A stretch of DNA of 64,000 bases from Calditrichota bacterium (GCA_013151275.1 JAADIP010000042.1:27268-91267); one strand, 5' to 3'; positions 45,834-54,330 are shown, counted from the stretch's first letter. Notes: generated from the sequence alone by a model not told the origin. Numbers and translations are program-made.

Positions 45834-48044
45834 ATGTGGCGAAAGATAATACTATTTCAAACTTTGTTGGTTGCGATTTCTTTTAGCCAAACTTACATAG
45901 TCCCCGATATTCAACGGGATGATTTTGCCGGATCGACTTTAAAGAGCTGGTGGACCAATACCATTACGCCCAGTTCCGGCTCCAATCATCAATTGTCGAT
46001 TTTAAACGGGTATATGAAGGCGGATTTGATGAATCCTCTGAACGGCGGCACCGGAGGAAGACTGGACGCTACCGGCGACGGAATGGAAAATATCGGTATT
46101 GCAACGGCTAATAATCGACCCATTTACAGTAAAAATATGCTTATGGAAGCGGTTGTTCGGGTCAAAACGTTAAATACTTTGCCCGTGGGAAGCCGCGGTT
46201 GGGGATTCTGGAAATCGGAAAAAGTGCCCATTGTTTACAATCAGGCTGTCTGGTTTTTCGAACAAACCGCACATCCCGATTCGTCCTGGGCTGCAAGCGA
46301 AACCTATTGGCGCGCCTTAACCATGGACGGGATCGACCCCGCCTATCGTTTTGGCACCGATGTCTCCGCGAATAATCAGTTATGGCACACCTACAAAATC
46401 CGCCGCTACAGCGGCTCGACGGTTGACGGCTTTTACGAACATTATGTGGACGGAGTTCTGGTTCAGCGTAAGGTCCCAGCTAATTTCCCCGACGGAACCA
46501 TTATTAATGATGATTATTCATTCCATGCCTGGAACGATAATCTGGTTTATCATTACACCACCAATGCCGTTTCCGGGAACGATACCGTTGAGGTTTTTTA
46601 CAACGGTTGGATCGATACCAGCAGTTTTGTAGTCGATTTTATTGAAATCCGTAAGGACGGGTACGATCCGAGCTACCAGATTACTCCTACCGTATCCGAT
46701 GACTTTTTGAGATTGCGTTCTTACGAAAGCGAAATAGACGACGGGCTTAGCGACGGATTGTGGAAGAGTTATTCTTTTGATACGAATGTGGGAAATACGT
46801 TTGTGATTGTGACGGCTAAAGCGGAAAGCTATGACGGCTACGACGGCGATGACGATTTGAAAATCATAATCGACGGATCGGATTACGGGTACGATAATGT
46901 CAATAGCTGGAACGGGGATGTGGATGACGGACTGCCCAAAACGCTTGTGTTTACCCCGTCGCTTTCTTCCGGCAGCCATACGATTGAGCTTTACAGTCAG
47001 ACTACTCCCATTCTGTACGATGTTAACGTGCTTTCCGCGCAGGAGGGTACGCTGGTGTTAGATCAAACGCTGAACGAAACCGCCCCTTCCGGCAGCAGTA
47101 ATTATCTTTGGAAGGAATTAACCTTTAGCTGCGACGCGGGTCCGGTAGGTATTTATGTTAGCGCCAGCGCGGACGAAGAACCCGGCTGGAATCATCAAAA
47201 CGCTTACATCGACAGCACGGACGACGACGAGCTGCGGATTGAACTCGACAACACGAACTTCGGTTGGGGAGGAGACTATGGGTTTGTGGGAAATACTCTG
47301 TTCGGCGACGTGAAAACCGTGCTCATTAAAGACACTTTGACCGGCGGCAGCCACACTTTAAAATTGTACGCCAACGAAACGCCCACAGTCTATCGCGTGA
47401 TGGTCTTTGCCCAGAACGGAGATTATTCTCTGCCCGTGAGCCTTTCCGCTTTCAATGTAAATCTTCTGTCTAATTCCGTCCGGATTACGTGGACTACGGA
47501 AAGCGAAATCGATAATTTAGGATTCAATATTTTCCGCGCCGAATCCGCAGACAGCGTTCTCCCTTCGCAGGATAAATTCGTTCAGATTAATAAGCAATTG
47601 ATCCCCGGGCAGGGAAACTCTTCTACCTATAATCACTACTCTTTTGAGGATGTCTTTGCTCCGCAAAAGGAATATGTCTGGTACCGGCTGCAATCGGTAA
47701 ATCTGGACGGAAGCAGACAATTCCATAAACCCGTTGCCGTTCGCATAGGCGATTCTCTGATTCCCCGCGAGACGCAATGGTTTCCCAATTATCCGAATCC
47801 GTTCAACCCGGTTACAAACATTCGTTTTAAAATTGCCGAACAAGAATACGTCCGGATTACGATTTACGACCTTCACGGGCGGCGCATCCGGAACTTGTGG
47901 CAGGGCGAAGTTAAGCCGGGCTATCATCGCTTTCAATGGGACGGGCGCGACGAGCAGGGGGTAATTAAAAGCGCGGGAATTTATTTCTATCAAATAAAAA
48001 CATCCCGTTATCAACACACGGGTAAAATGACGTTGCTTAAATAA
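45834..48044 (+). CDS. Secreted jelly-roll protein with two Asp-rich modules, Fn3-like domain and T9SS type A tail
   Basis: 736-aa paralogue of the preceding protein. Signal peptide 'RKIILFQTLLVAISFSQ', jelly-roll (about 25-285, 'GSRGWGFWKSEKVP', 'HAWNDNLVYHYTTNAVSGND'), module 1 ('ESYDGYDGDDDLKIIIDG'), module 2 ('DSTDDDELRIELDN', 'HTLKLYANETPTVYRVMV'), an added Fn3-like domain (about 530-640, 'RITWTTESEIDNLGFNIFRA', 'EYVWYRLQSVNLDG') and the sorting tail 'NYPNPFNPVTNIRFKI' with 'AGIYFYQIKT'. DNA identity to the preceding gene is visible over long stretches, so this is a tandem duplication with domain gain. It is followed directly (0 bp) by the DUF2809 gene. Confidence 0.85.
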   Translation: MWRKIILFQTLLVAISFSQTYIVPDIQRDDFAGSTLKSWWTNTITPSSGSNHQLSILNGYMKADLMNPLNGGTGGRLDATGDGMENIGIATANNRPIYSKNMLMEAVVRVKTLNTLPVGSRGWGFWKSEKVPIVYNQAVWFFEQTAHPDSSWAASETYWRALTMDGIDPAYRFGTDVSANNQLWHTYKIRRYSGSTVDGFYEHYVDGVLVQRKVPANFPDGTIINDDYSFHAWNDNLVYHYTTNAVSGNDTVEVFYNGWIDTSSFVVDFIEIRKDGYDPSYQITPTVSDDFLRLRSYESEIDDGLSDGLWKSYSFDTNVGNTFVIVTAKAESYDGYDGDDDLKIIIDGSDYGYDNVNSWNGDVDDGLPKTLVFTPSLSSGSHTIELYSQTTPILYDVNVLSAQEGTLVLDQTLNETAPSGSSNYLWKELTFSCDAGPVGIYVSASADEEPGWNHQNAYIDSTDDDELRIELDNTNFGWGGDYGFVGNTLFGDVKTVLIKDTLTGGSHTLKLYANETPTVYRVMVFAQNGDYSLPVSLSAFNVNLLSNSVRITWTTESEIDNLGFNIFRAESADSVLPSQDKFVQINKQLIPGQGNSSTYNHYSFEDVFAPQKEYVWYRLQSVNLDGSRQFHKPVAVRIGDSLIPRETQWFPNYPNPFNPVTNIRFKIAEQEYVRITIYDLHGRRIRNLWQGEVKPGYHRFQWDGRDEQGVIKSAGIYFYQIKTSRYQHTGKMTLLK

Positions 48045-48458
48045 ATGAAAAGCGCTCGTTTTCTGACGGCTGTTTCACTCTTTTTGATTACGCCTCTGGG
48101 ATTTTTAACCAAGGCTTACAACGGAGCCGGCGCCCATTGGGTTAATGATTCCCTGGGCGGCGTGCTGTATGTGATTTTCTGGTGTTTGGCGGTTTATTGG
48201 CTGTTCCCTTCCGTATCGATTAAAAAAATTGCGTGGTGGGTGTTTACGGTTACCTGCCTGCTGGAGTTCGCTCAGTTATGGCATCCGCCTTTTCTTCAGA
48301 CGTTGCGCTCGTATTATTTGGGAAAGGTCATCCTTGGCACAACGTTCGTCTGGAGCGATATTCCGCATTACGCTGTCGGCGCCCTAATCGGATGGTATTG
48401 GCTGCATCGGATTCAAATCCGCTCCGGGATATCCGTCCCTTCAAATAAAAATTCTTAG
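48045..48458 (+). CDS. DUF2809-like small membrane protein
   Basis: 137-aa protein with four hydrophobic segments. 'HWVNDSLGGVLYVIFWCL', 'ECAQLW'-like helix (here 'LLEFAQLWHPPFLQTLRS'), 'GKVILGTTFVWSDIPHYAVG' and 'LIGWYWL' match my memory of the DUF2809 family. The function is not known. Its ATG follows the stop of the lectin gene with no gap, so it is in the same operon. Confidence 0.72.
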   Translation: MKSARFLTAVSLFLITPLGFLTKAYNGAGAHWVNDSLGGVLYVIFWCLAVYWLFPSVSIKKIAWWVFTVTCLLEFAQLWHPPFLQTLRSYYLGKVILGTTFVWSDIPHYAVGALIGWYWLHRIQIRSGISVPSNKNS

Positions 48459-48495
48459 GAAAAGTACATTTTAAATAACACTAAAGGTAGCGGCA

Positions 48496-49464
48496 ATGAT
48501 TCCATCCCACCTTTTTGAATGGTTCTATTTTGATGTGCACCAGCAAGACGGTTTTGATTTTGTCTTAAGCTTTCATACCTTGCCCTTCATGTCTCAATTT
48601 GAAGTCAGTATTTTTGATTTGTTCGTGTATCGCGAAAATCAGCCGTTTTTTCACAAGTATTTCGCCATACCGCTTAATCAATTTGAATTTGAGCAGGGAA
48701 GAAAAAAAATCGTACATCCCAAAGATCCGAAACTCTTGTTCAGCCGAAGTAAAAATCTGGTGAAAATCGATGCCCAAACACGGCGCTATGAACTTAAACT
48801 GAAAATGATCAATCAGGCTAAAGACGATCGTATTCAGGAACTGGATTTATTCACGGATGTAAATGATCAACAATCCTTTTCCTGGCATCTGTACATGCCT
48901 CAGGCGCGGGCGGAGGGCGTGTTCCGTTATCTTGATGAAAGTGAAAACAAATGGAAAGAAATAACCATTTCGGGCAAGGGCTATCACGATGCCAACCGCG
49001 GCAACGTTAATCTGAAAAAAGAATTAAAATCATGGATCTGGATGAAAATTTATTTTAACGACGAATTATGGATTGTGGGAAAGATTATTTTGCTTAAGGG
49101 AAAGGAATTCAATGTTTTGGTAAAGTCCTTGCCTTCAAAGCAGGAATACACGACAAAAGCGAATATTGAACTGAATTCCAAGAGAATCGAAATTAAAAGT
49201 CCCATCGGAAACCTGAAGGTGGATTTCACGAAGACCGTCCAAATTGACGATCTGCGTTTTTTGGTTCCCTCTTTCCGATCGTATTTAGGCTGGGCTGGTA
49301 AAATTCGCGAAGTTTTAGCGGCGGTTAGTCTGGAAAACAATCCGATGAAAGTATTCAGAAATATTTTAACAAACGGCAAATATCGTCGTCATCGCTGGTG
49401 GGGTAAAACCGGCGGCGGCAAACAGGTGGAAATATTCGGGGAAGAAATGATACTGAATGAGTAG
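48496..49464 (+). CDS. CrtC/AttH-like lipocalin-fold protein (carotenoid hydratase/cyclase superfamily)
   Basis: 322-aa protein. 'SHLFEWFYFDVHQQDGFDFV' corresponds to the EWWYFD opening of CrtC/AttH proteins and 'GKGYHDANRGNVNL' to their GYHDxxWG motif. The superfamily includes carotenoid 1,2-hydratase, tocopherol-cyclase-like and Diels-Alderase-type lipocalins, which act on prenyl or polyene substrates. There is no signal peptide. With UbiA and a polyprenyl synthase nearby, a hydration or cyclisation step on a prenylated lipid is a reasonable inference. It overlaps the dikinase gene by 8 bp. Confidence 0.7.
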   Translation: MIPSHLFEWFYFDVHQQDGFDFVLSFHTLPFMSQFEVSIFDLFVYRENQPFFHKYFAIPLNQFEFEQGRKKIVHPKDPKLLFSRSKNLVKIDAQTRRYELKLKMINQAKDDRIQELDLFTDVNDQQSFSWHLYMPQARAEGVFRYLDESENKWKEITISGKGYHDANRGNVNLKKELKSWIWMKIYFNDELWIVGKIILLKGKEFNVLVKSLPSKQEYTTKANIELNSKRIEIKSPIGNLKVDFTKTVQIDDLRFLVPSFRSYLGWAGKIREVLAAVSLENNPMKVFRNILTNGKYRRHRWWGKTGGGKQVEIFGEEMILNE

Positions 49465-51949
49465 ATTCATAATCGACGCCTCCGAAAGAGTATCCTTAAA
49501 ACAGGTCGGTCAAAAGGCTGCCAATATTTCTTTTTTGATGCGCAAGGGCTTTCTGGTGCCCGAATCGGCGTTCATTCCCGTTAAGGTTTGCCGCGCGTTC
49601 CTGAAAGAATGCAAAATTCACGGGGAGATAGAGCGGCTTATCCACAGGGTAAAATCGGCGGAAGAAGGTTTGAATCTTAAAACCGAACTGGCGCAAATTC
49701 GGCAAAAAATCGTGACTCACCCGCTCGGTTCCGATTTTGAGAACGCTTTGGCTAATCTGGCGCAAAGCTGGAAAACCGGAGGAATCGAAGCTCTTGCCGT
49801 GCGTTCTTCGGCGGTGAACGAAGACCGCGCCGGACATTCGTTTGCCGGGCAGTATCACAGCGAACTCAACGTTCCGCTTGAAGCGTCCGCCATTGCTCAT
49901 GCCGTTCGCAAGGTGTGGGCGTCGTTGTTTTCGGACGCCGTTTGGGATTATTGCCAAAAGAACCGCCTGCCTTTGCCCGCTTTTGAGATGGGCGTTATTC
50001 TGCAGCGGATGGTTAACGCGCAGTTTGCAGGTGTGGCTTTTTCGCAGAATCCGGCTTTTCCCGAAAAGGACGAACTGCTTATCGAGTACGTGGCGGGAAT
50101 CGGCGATAAGTTGGTCGATGGCAGGGTAACCCCGGAAGAGCTGGTTGTTAAAAGAGAGAAAGCGGAAGCGGGGAAGCCGATCGATGTGACGGGTAAAAAG
50201 AAGCTCCCCGGGATTGATGAATTTATCGGCGAACTTTTGCGGCTTGAGCGGATTGTAGCCGAACCCGTTGATGTGGAATGGGCGTTTGGCGACGGTCGCT
50301 ATTTTTTCCTTCAATTCCGTCCCATAACCACGCTTAAAGACGTCGTAATCTGGACAAACGAAAACGTGGGCGAGGTAATCCCCGATGTGGTTACGCCGTT
50401 TAGCTGGAGCGTTTTAAAACCGATGTCCAACGGCGCCTATCGGTATTTTCTCAGGAACGTGGGCTTAAAACTCGGACAACGGGAGCTTTTTACTCTGTAC
50501 GAGGGCAAGGTTTATTTCAACCAAATGGCGTTTCGCCGGGTTTTGCAGGCTTTTTATTTGAGCACCTATCTGGGAAAAGGAGAGCGCAATCCGTTCCGCC
50601 TTTTGAAAAATGCGTTTAAACTCGGCTATCTGTTGTTGCGCCTGAGTTTGTTTCTGCAAATTCTGCCGCGGCGGATAAATCGAATTCAAAAACGAAAAGT
50701 ATTCAAGCGTAAAAAGGTCGATTTAAGCGGCGCGGATTCCAAACGACTTCTTGCCGATATTAAGGGAATTTTGGCTGATCTTCAGCGTTTGATGAATTTG
50801 CACATTGCAACCACGATTTTTGCCGAAATTTTTTATCAGATTCTTGATAAGATGTGCAGGGAAAATCTGAAGGTTCCCGATATCGATGCCAGTAAACTGC
50901 TGCAGGGAATCGGCGAAGTGGAAAGCACGCGCTCGACCCGCTCGTTGTGGGTATTGGCGAAATGGATCAGGCAGAATCCCAGGTATCGGGAAAAATTTTT
51001 GAATCAGTCTCCAGACGAGATTGCCCGCTGGGTTGCCGGTCTTCCGCAGGGCGAGCCGTTGAAAGAGGGGATTGATCTTTTTTTTGAGGAGTACGGTCAC
51101 GGCGCTTTACACGAATTCGAGATCATTTATCCGAGATGGCGGGAAGACCGTTCCTATATTTTTCGATCGCTGCAAGCGTATGTGAAAAAAAGCGAGCCGG
51201 AGTTCGATTTTGCGAGACGCCTGAAATCTATGGAAAAAGAGCGTCGGAAGCTGCGCAGGCAGGCTATTGATTCATTAAAAATTCCGCAAAAATTTTTGTT
51301 CGGATATTTGCTTAAAAAGGCAGAATATTTTAGCTTTGAACGCGAAATTTTAAAACAATGTCTGATCATGGGATTTGACCGGTTAAAACAAAATGCGGTT
51401 GAACTCAATAAACGCTATTTTGATGATCCGCAGGCGATTTTTTACCTGAGGCTCGATGAGATCGACCAACTGGTAAAGAATGACGGACTGAAATCCGGGT
51501 TGTTGAAACAAGCGGCGGAGCGAAAAGAGGAACGTTCGCGGCAAATGCTCGTCAAACATCCCGACCGCCTGAAACAGACGGGCGATCGGTGGATTCCTTT
51601 AACGGAAGAAGAAGCGCCCGAAGGAAGTTTGTCGGGAATTCCCTGCAGCGCGGGGGTGGCGGAAGGCAGGGTTCGCGTCATCCTGCAGGCGGAGCGGAGC
51701 GGCGCCTTGCAAAAGGGTGAAATTCTGGTTACCAGAGCGACCAATCCCGGTTGGACTCCGCTAATGGCTTTGGCGGGCGGAATTATTACCGAAATCGGCG
51801 GAGCATTGTCGCACGGGGCGATTATTGCCCGTGAATTCGGGATTCCCATGGTAGCCGCCGTTAAAGACGCGACCGGTCGATTAAAAGACGGACAAAGTAT
51901 TCGTATTAACGGACAGAGCGGAACGATTGAGATTTTAGAAAAGGAGTAA
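49457..51949 (+). CDS. PEP-synthase-like dikinase, rifampicin-phosphotransferase architecture
   Basis: 830-aa protein. N-terminal ATP-grasp domain (PPDK_N, about 1-300): 'IEALAVRSSAVNEDRAGHSF' and 'VEWAFGDGRYFFLQFRPIT'. Middle domain (about 310-745): helical, divergent, probably the substrate pocket. C-terminal swivelling phospho-His domain (about 750-830): 'GEILVTRATNPGWTPLMALA' and 'GGALSHGAIIAREFGIPMV' with the catalytic His. This order matches rifampicin phosphotransferase and differs from true PEP synthase, which has a TIM barrel after the His domain. It should phosphorylate a hydroxyl using the beta-phosphate of ATP; the substrate is unknown. It overlaps the CrtC-like gene by 8 bp. Confidence 0.85.
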   Translation: MSRFIIDASERVSLKQVGQKAANISFLMRKGFLVPESAFIPVKVCRAFLKECKIHGEIERLIHRVKSAEEGLNLKTELAQIRQKIVTHPLGSDFENALANLAQSWKTGGIEALAVRSSAVNEDRAGHSFAGQYHSELNVPLEASAIAHAVRKVWASLFSDAVWDYCQKNRLPLPAFEMGVILQRMVNAQFAGVAFSQNPAFPEKDELLIEYVAGIGDKLVDGRVTPEELVVKREKAEAGKPIDVTGKKKLPGIDEFIGELLRLERIVAEPVDVEWAFGDGRYFFLQFRPITTLKDVVIWTNENVGEVIPDVVTPFSWSVLKPMSNGAYRYFLRNVGLKLGQRELFTLYEGKVYFNQMAFRRVLQAFYLSTYLGKGERNPFRLLKNAFKLGYLLLRLSLFLQILPRRINRIQKRKVFKRKKVDLSGADSKRLLADIKGILADLQRLMNLHIATTIFAEIFYQILDKMCRENLKVPDIDASKLLQGIGEVESTRSTRSLWVLAKWIRQNPRYREKFLNQSPDEIARWVAGLPQGEPLKEGIDLFFEEYGHGALHEFEIIYPRWREDRSYIFRSLQAYVKKSEPEFDFARRLKSMEKERRKLRRQAIDSLKIPQKFLFGYLLKKAEYFSFEREILKQCLIMGFDRLKQNAVELNKRYFDDPQAIFYLRLDEIDQLVKNDGLKSGLLKQAAERKEERSRQMLVKHPDRLKQTGDRWIPLTEEEAPEGSLSGIPCSAGVAEGRVRVILQAERSGALQKGEILVTRATNPGWTPLMALAGGIITEIGGALSHGAIIAREFGIPMVAAVKDATGRLKDGQSIRINGQSGTIEILEKE

Positions 51950-51959
51950 ACAGAATCCG

Positions 51960-53276
51960 ATGAAACGCGTGTTGCTAATTCCCAGTGATCACGGCGGCGG
52001 ACGGGGACACGTCTCGCGGTGCATCTATTTGTCTAAAAAATTGCAGGCGTCCGGCGTTAATGCGGCGCTGGTGCTGGAAAATAAACACTTTAAAGCCGGC
52101 ATCGATTCCGGAATTCCGACCTATTTGTTAAACACCCGAAAAGAAAAATATCTTAAATTACAGTTAAAAAAACCGCATCTGCCGAAAATAGAGATGGTGG
52201 ATTCTCCGTCCAAGCCTCCGGTGTTTCTGGTTTTTGACGGTCTTGCTTACCAGATTCCCAGAGACGAATATCTCTCTCAGAGAATCGTTCGGCGCCGGTT
52301 CAGGCAGTTGGAAAAAATTGCCGAACGTTTTAAGCCGGATGTGTTGATCGGGGATACGCATTTTCTGACCTTTTTGCTGGGTAAAAAACTAAATATCCCG
52401 GTTGTTCAAATTACCAGACTGGCTGGATTCCCGCCCGATCCCAAATTCTTCTGGTGGTTAAAGCAGCCGCCGCGCCTGATTCACCCCGACGCTCTGCAGC
52501 CGTTCCGGGTTCTATTGGATTCTTTGGCTGTGACCGATGTTCAAAAAACGGAAGATTTGCTGCGCGGTGATCTCTATTTAATTCCTTCGTCGCCTTCCAT
52601 GGAACCGGTTGACGGAAAGCAAAAAAATATCGTTTTTTCGGGAGCGTTGAGCGAAATTTCTGATGTGGTTCAGAAAATCCCTTTCTTTGACGAACAAAAT
52701 GAAGTGCCTAAAATTTACGTCACCACCGGCGGAGGCGCCAACCGTTTTAGCGAACAACGGTTTTTCGAAGCCGTTCTAAAGCTGTTTGATCGTACGGATT
52801 TTAAGGTGCTCGTCTCCACAGCGGGCACAATTCCGGCAAAAACCTTTAACGGTCGGTCGGCAAATGTTTTGTTTACCGATTGGGTTGACGGCATCTCGGC
52901 AATCCGCAAGAGCGATCTGGTTATTCACCACGGCGGCTACGGCTCAACCATGGAAATTCTTGTTTCGGGAAAGCCGTCGATTGTGATCCCCTTTCATTCG
53001 GAGCAGGAAGGCAACGGCAGGCGATTAAAAGAATTGCGGGTCGGCGAAATTTTTCTGCCCTATCGCGGCGAATTAAAAGAACTTAAATTCGGTTGGCCCT
53101 ACGGCGTTTATACCATGTTAGGGGGCATGGAACTGAATCTCGACCGGACGCAGATTTTCCCTTTGATCGAACAAATTTACGATCAGTCGCTTTACGAACG
53201 GCTGAATAAAATAAAAGATGAACTAACGGAGCTGCAGAAGAATTTTGATCCCCTGGAATTGTTGAAATCCCTGTGA
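51960..53276 (+). CDS. GT-B glycosyltransferase, MurG/GT28-like
   Basis: 438-aa glycosyltransferase: 'VLLIPSDHGGGRGHVSRCIYL' (glycine-rich acceptor-side loop), 'DVLIGDTHFLTFLLGKKLNIP', 'IYVTTGGGANRF' at the start of the second domain, and 'DLVIHHGGYGSTMEILVSGKP', the donor-binding HxGxxS/T signature of MurG and glycolipid GTs. Members of this group often use lipid acceptors. It is 10 bp after the dikinase gene and is the last gene before the inverted composite repeat D. Confidence 0.87.
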   Translation: MKRVLLIPSDHGGGRGHVSRCIYLSKKLQASGVNAALVLENKHFKAGIDSGIPTYLLNTRKEKYLKLQLKKPHLPKIEMVDSPSKPPVFLVFDGLAYQIPRDEYLSQRIVRRRFRQLEKIAERFKPDVLIGDTHFLTFLLGKKLNIPVVQITRLAGFPPDPKFFWWLKQPPRLIHPDALQPFRVLLDSLAVTDVQKTEDLLRGDLYLIPSSPSMEPVDGKQKNIVFSGALSEISDVVQKIPFFDEQNEVPKIYVTTGGGANRFSEQRFFEAVLKLFDRTDFKVLVSTAGTIPAKTFNGRSANVLFTDWVDGISAIRKSDLVIHHGGYGSTMEILVSGKPSIVIPFHSEQEGNGRRLKELRVGEIFLPYRGELKELKFGWPYGVYTMLGGMELNLDRTQIFPLIEQIYDQSLYERLNKIKDELTELQKNFDPLELLKSL

Positions 53277-53309
53277 CGGGTGGAATTCCCTTAATTACAC
53301 TTTGTCATG

Positions 53310-53660
53310 ATTTAGTTAAGCGTTAAGCGTGTAAGGGTTAATGGTTAAGCGGAACCGGTTGCTGGTCACTCTCCGTTCCCTGAGCATGTCGAAGGGAGCC
53401 TGTCTATTTACTTTGTAACTAATCACGCATTACATCCTTGTCACTCGTCAATCATCACCCATTTTTCCCTTTATTCTACGTTGAAGATCACCCCTTTTAA
53501 TTTCTCCCCTTCGAACGCCGAAGGCAATGGGGGGCTTTAATCAAACCACGCAATCTCTGAATGTAAGTGCAATTAATTCCCTAAACTTCTAAACAACTAA
53601 ACAACTAAACTTCTACTTCTCGTTACTCATTACGCTTCACTGCTTTCTGACAATCTTTTA
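53310..53660 (-). repeat. Composite interspersed repeat, copy D (inverted)
   Basis: The gap 53277-53864 holds the composite repeat in reverse orientation. Read on the - strand it shows the CTTAACC-type tail, GGTTCCGCTTAACC (53340-53353 region), hairpin GCTCCCT...AGGGAAC (53375-53399), GATCTTCAACGTAGAATAAA (53469-53488), and a C-run/G-run hairpin at 53505-53535. After that the sequence departs into other short tandem units (CTAAACAA at 53580-53610, CTTTAATC at 53680-53705). It is more diverged than A-C. Confidence 0.82.
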
Positions 53661-53807
53661 ATTTACCCTTTCTCCTTTAATCTTTTTCCTTTAATCTTTA
53701 ATCTTGCCCATCACCCCTCGTCCCTCTGTTTTTCCCGCCCAATCCTAAACAATTAAATCCCGGCTTCCAAACTTTTACAAAAATATAGTTGAATCTTAGT
53801 TTTTTAT

Positions 53808-53842
53808 GTAACATATTACCTTTTTAATACGTAATACATTAC
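53808..53842. promoter_or_regulatory. Twin palindromic operator upstream of the MarR gene
   Basis: Two 12-bp palindromes, GTAACATATTAC (53808-53819) and GTAATACATTAC (53831-53842), have centres 23 bp apart, near two helical turns on the same face. Together they also form a larger inverted repeat (13 of 15 positions). They end 22 bp before the MarR start. MarR dimers bind palindromes of this size, so autoregulation is a strong inference. Confidence 0.65.
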
Positions 53843-53864
53843 ATAAATGACGGAGAGATAAAAA

Positions 53865-54302
53865 ATGAGAGAAGAAGCGATATTGGAAAAGATGAAATTT
53901 ATTTTCGGAAGCATTTTCCTGATTGCACATAAATGGCAACATAAAGGCGATCAGTATCTGGCTGAAGACAATTTAACTACAAAGCAATGGTTATTGCTGA
54001 CTGTCATTGTAAAATTCTTTGATTCTCCCCCGACGCTCGGTCAGGCAGCGAAAGCCATGGGCACATCAAGACAAAACGTAAAGCAGATCGCCTTAAAGCT
54101 GGAAAAACGCGGTTTTGTAAAAATCAAAAAGGATGAAAAAGACAGTCGGATTCTCAGACTCGAGGTCACCGAGAAAAGCCATCGATTCTGGGAGAATAGA
54201 GCCGACCGGGATAAGGAATACATTCTCGGCTTGTTCGAGAATCTGTCTGACGCAGATATAGAAATGTTGAGTCAGGCGCTTAAAAAGATAATGGTCAAAT
54301 AA
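53865..54302 (+). CDS. MarR-family transcriptional regulator
   Basis: 145-aa winged-helix regulator. The DNA-binding region is 'LGQAAKAMGTSRQNVKQIALKLEKRGFV' followed by the wing 'KKDEKDSRILRLEVTEKS'. Length and layout are normal. It is preceded by a twin palindrome and lies 28 bp before a lipoprotein gene with the strong ribosome site GGGAGGGGAGG, so it likely controls itself and the following envelope genes. The ligand is unknown. Confidence 0.92.
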   Translation: MREEAILEKMKFIFGSIFLIAHKWQHKGDQYLAEDNLTTKQWLLLTVIVKFFDSPPTLGQAAKAMGTSRQNVKQIALKLEKRGFVKIKKDEKDSRILRLEVTEKSHRFWENRADRDKEYILGLFENLSDADIEMLSQALKKIMVK

Positions 54303-54330
54303 ATCAAAATTTTTAATAGGGAGGGGAGGA

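Noticed and set aside
41182..48044. GH16 glycoside hydrolase call for the three jelly-roll proteins
   Set aside because: The ExDxxE catalytic motif is not visible; a binding or structural role is safer.
49496..50314. Antisense 272-codon open frame opposite the dikinase gene
   Set aside because: It is a shadow of a real gene with clear domains on the other strand; no family resemblance or ribosome site.
49457..51949. Annotation as phosphoenolpyruvate synthase (ppsA)
   Set aside because: The swivelling His domain is at the very C-terminus and there is no PEP-binding TIM barrel, so the Rph-like architecture fits better.
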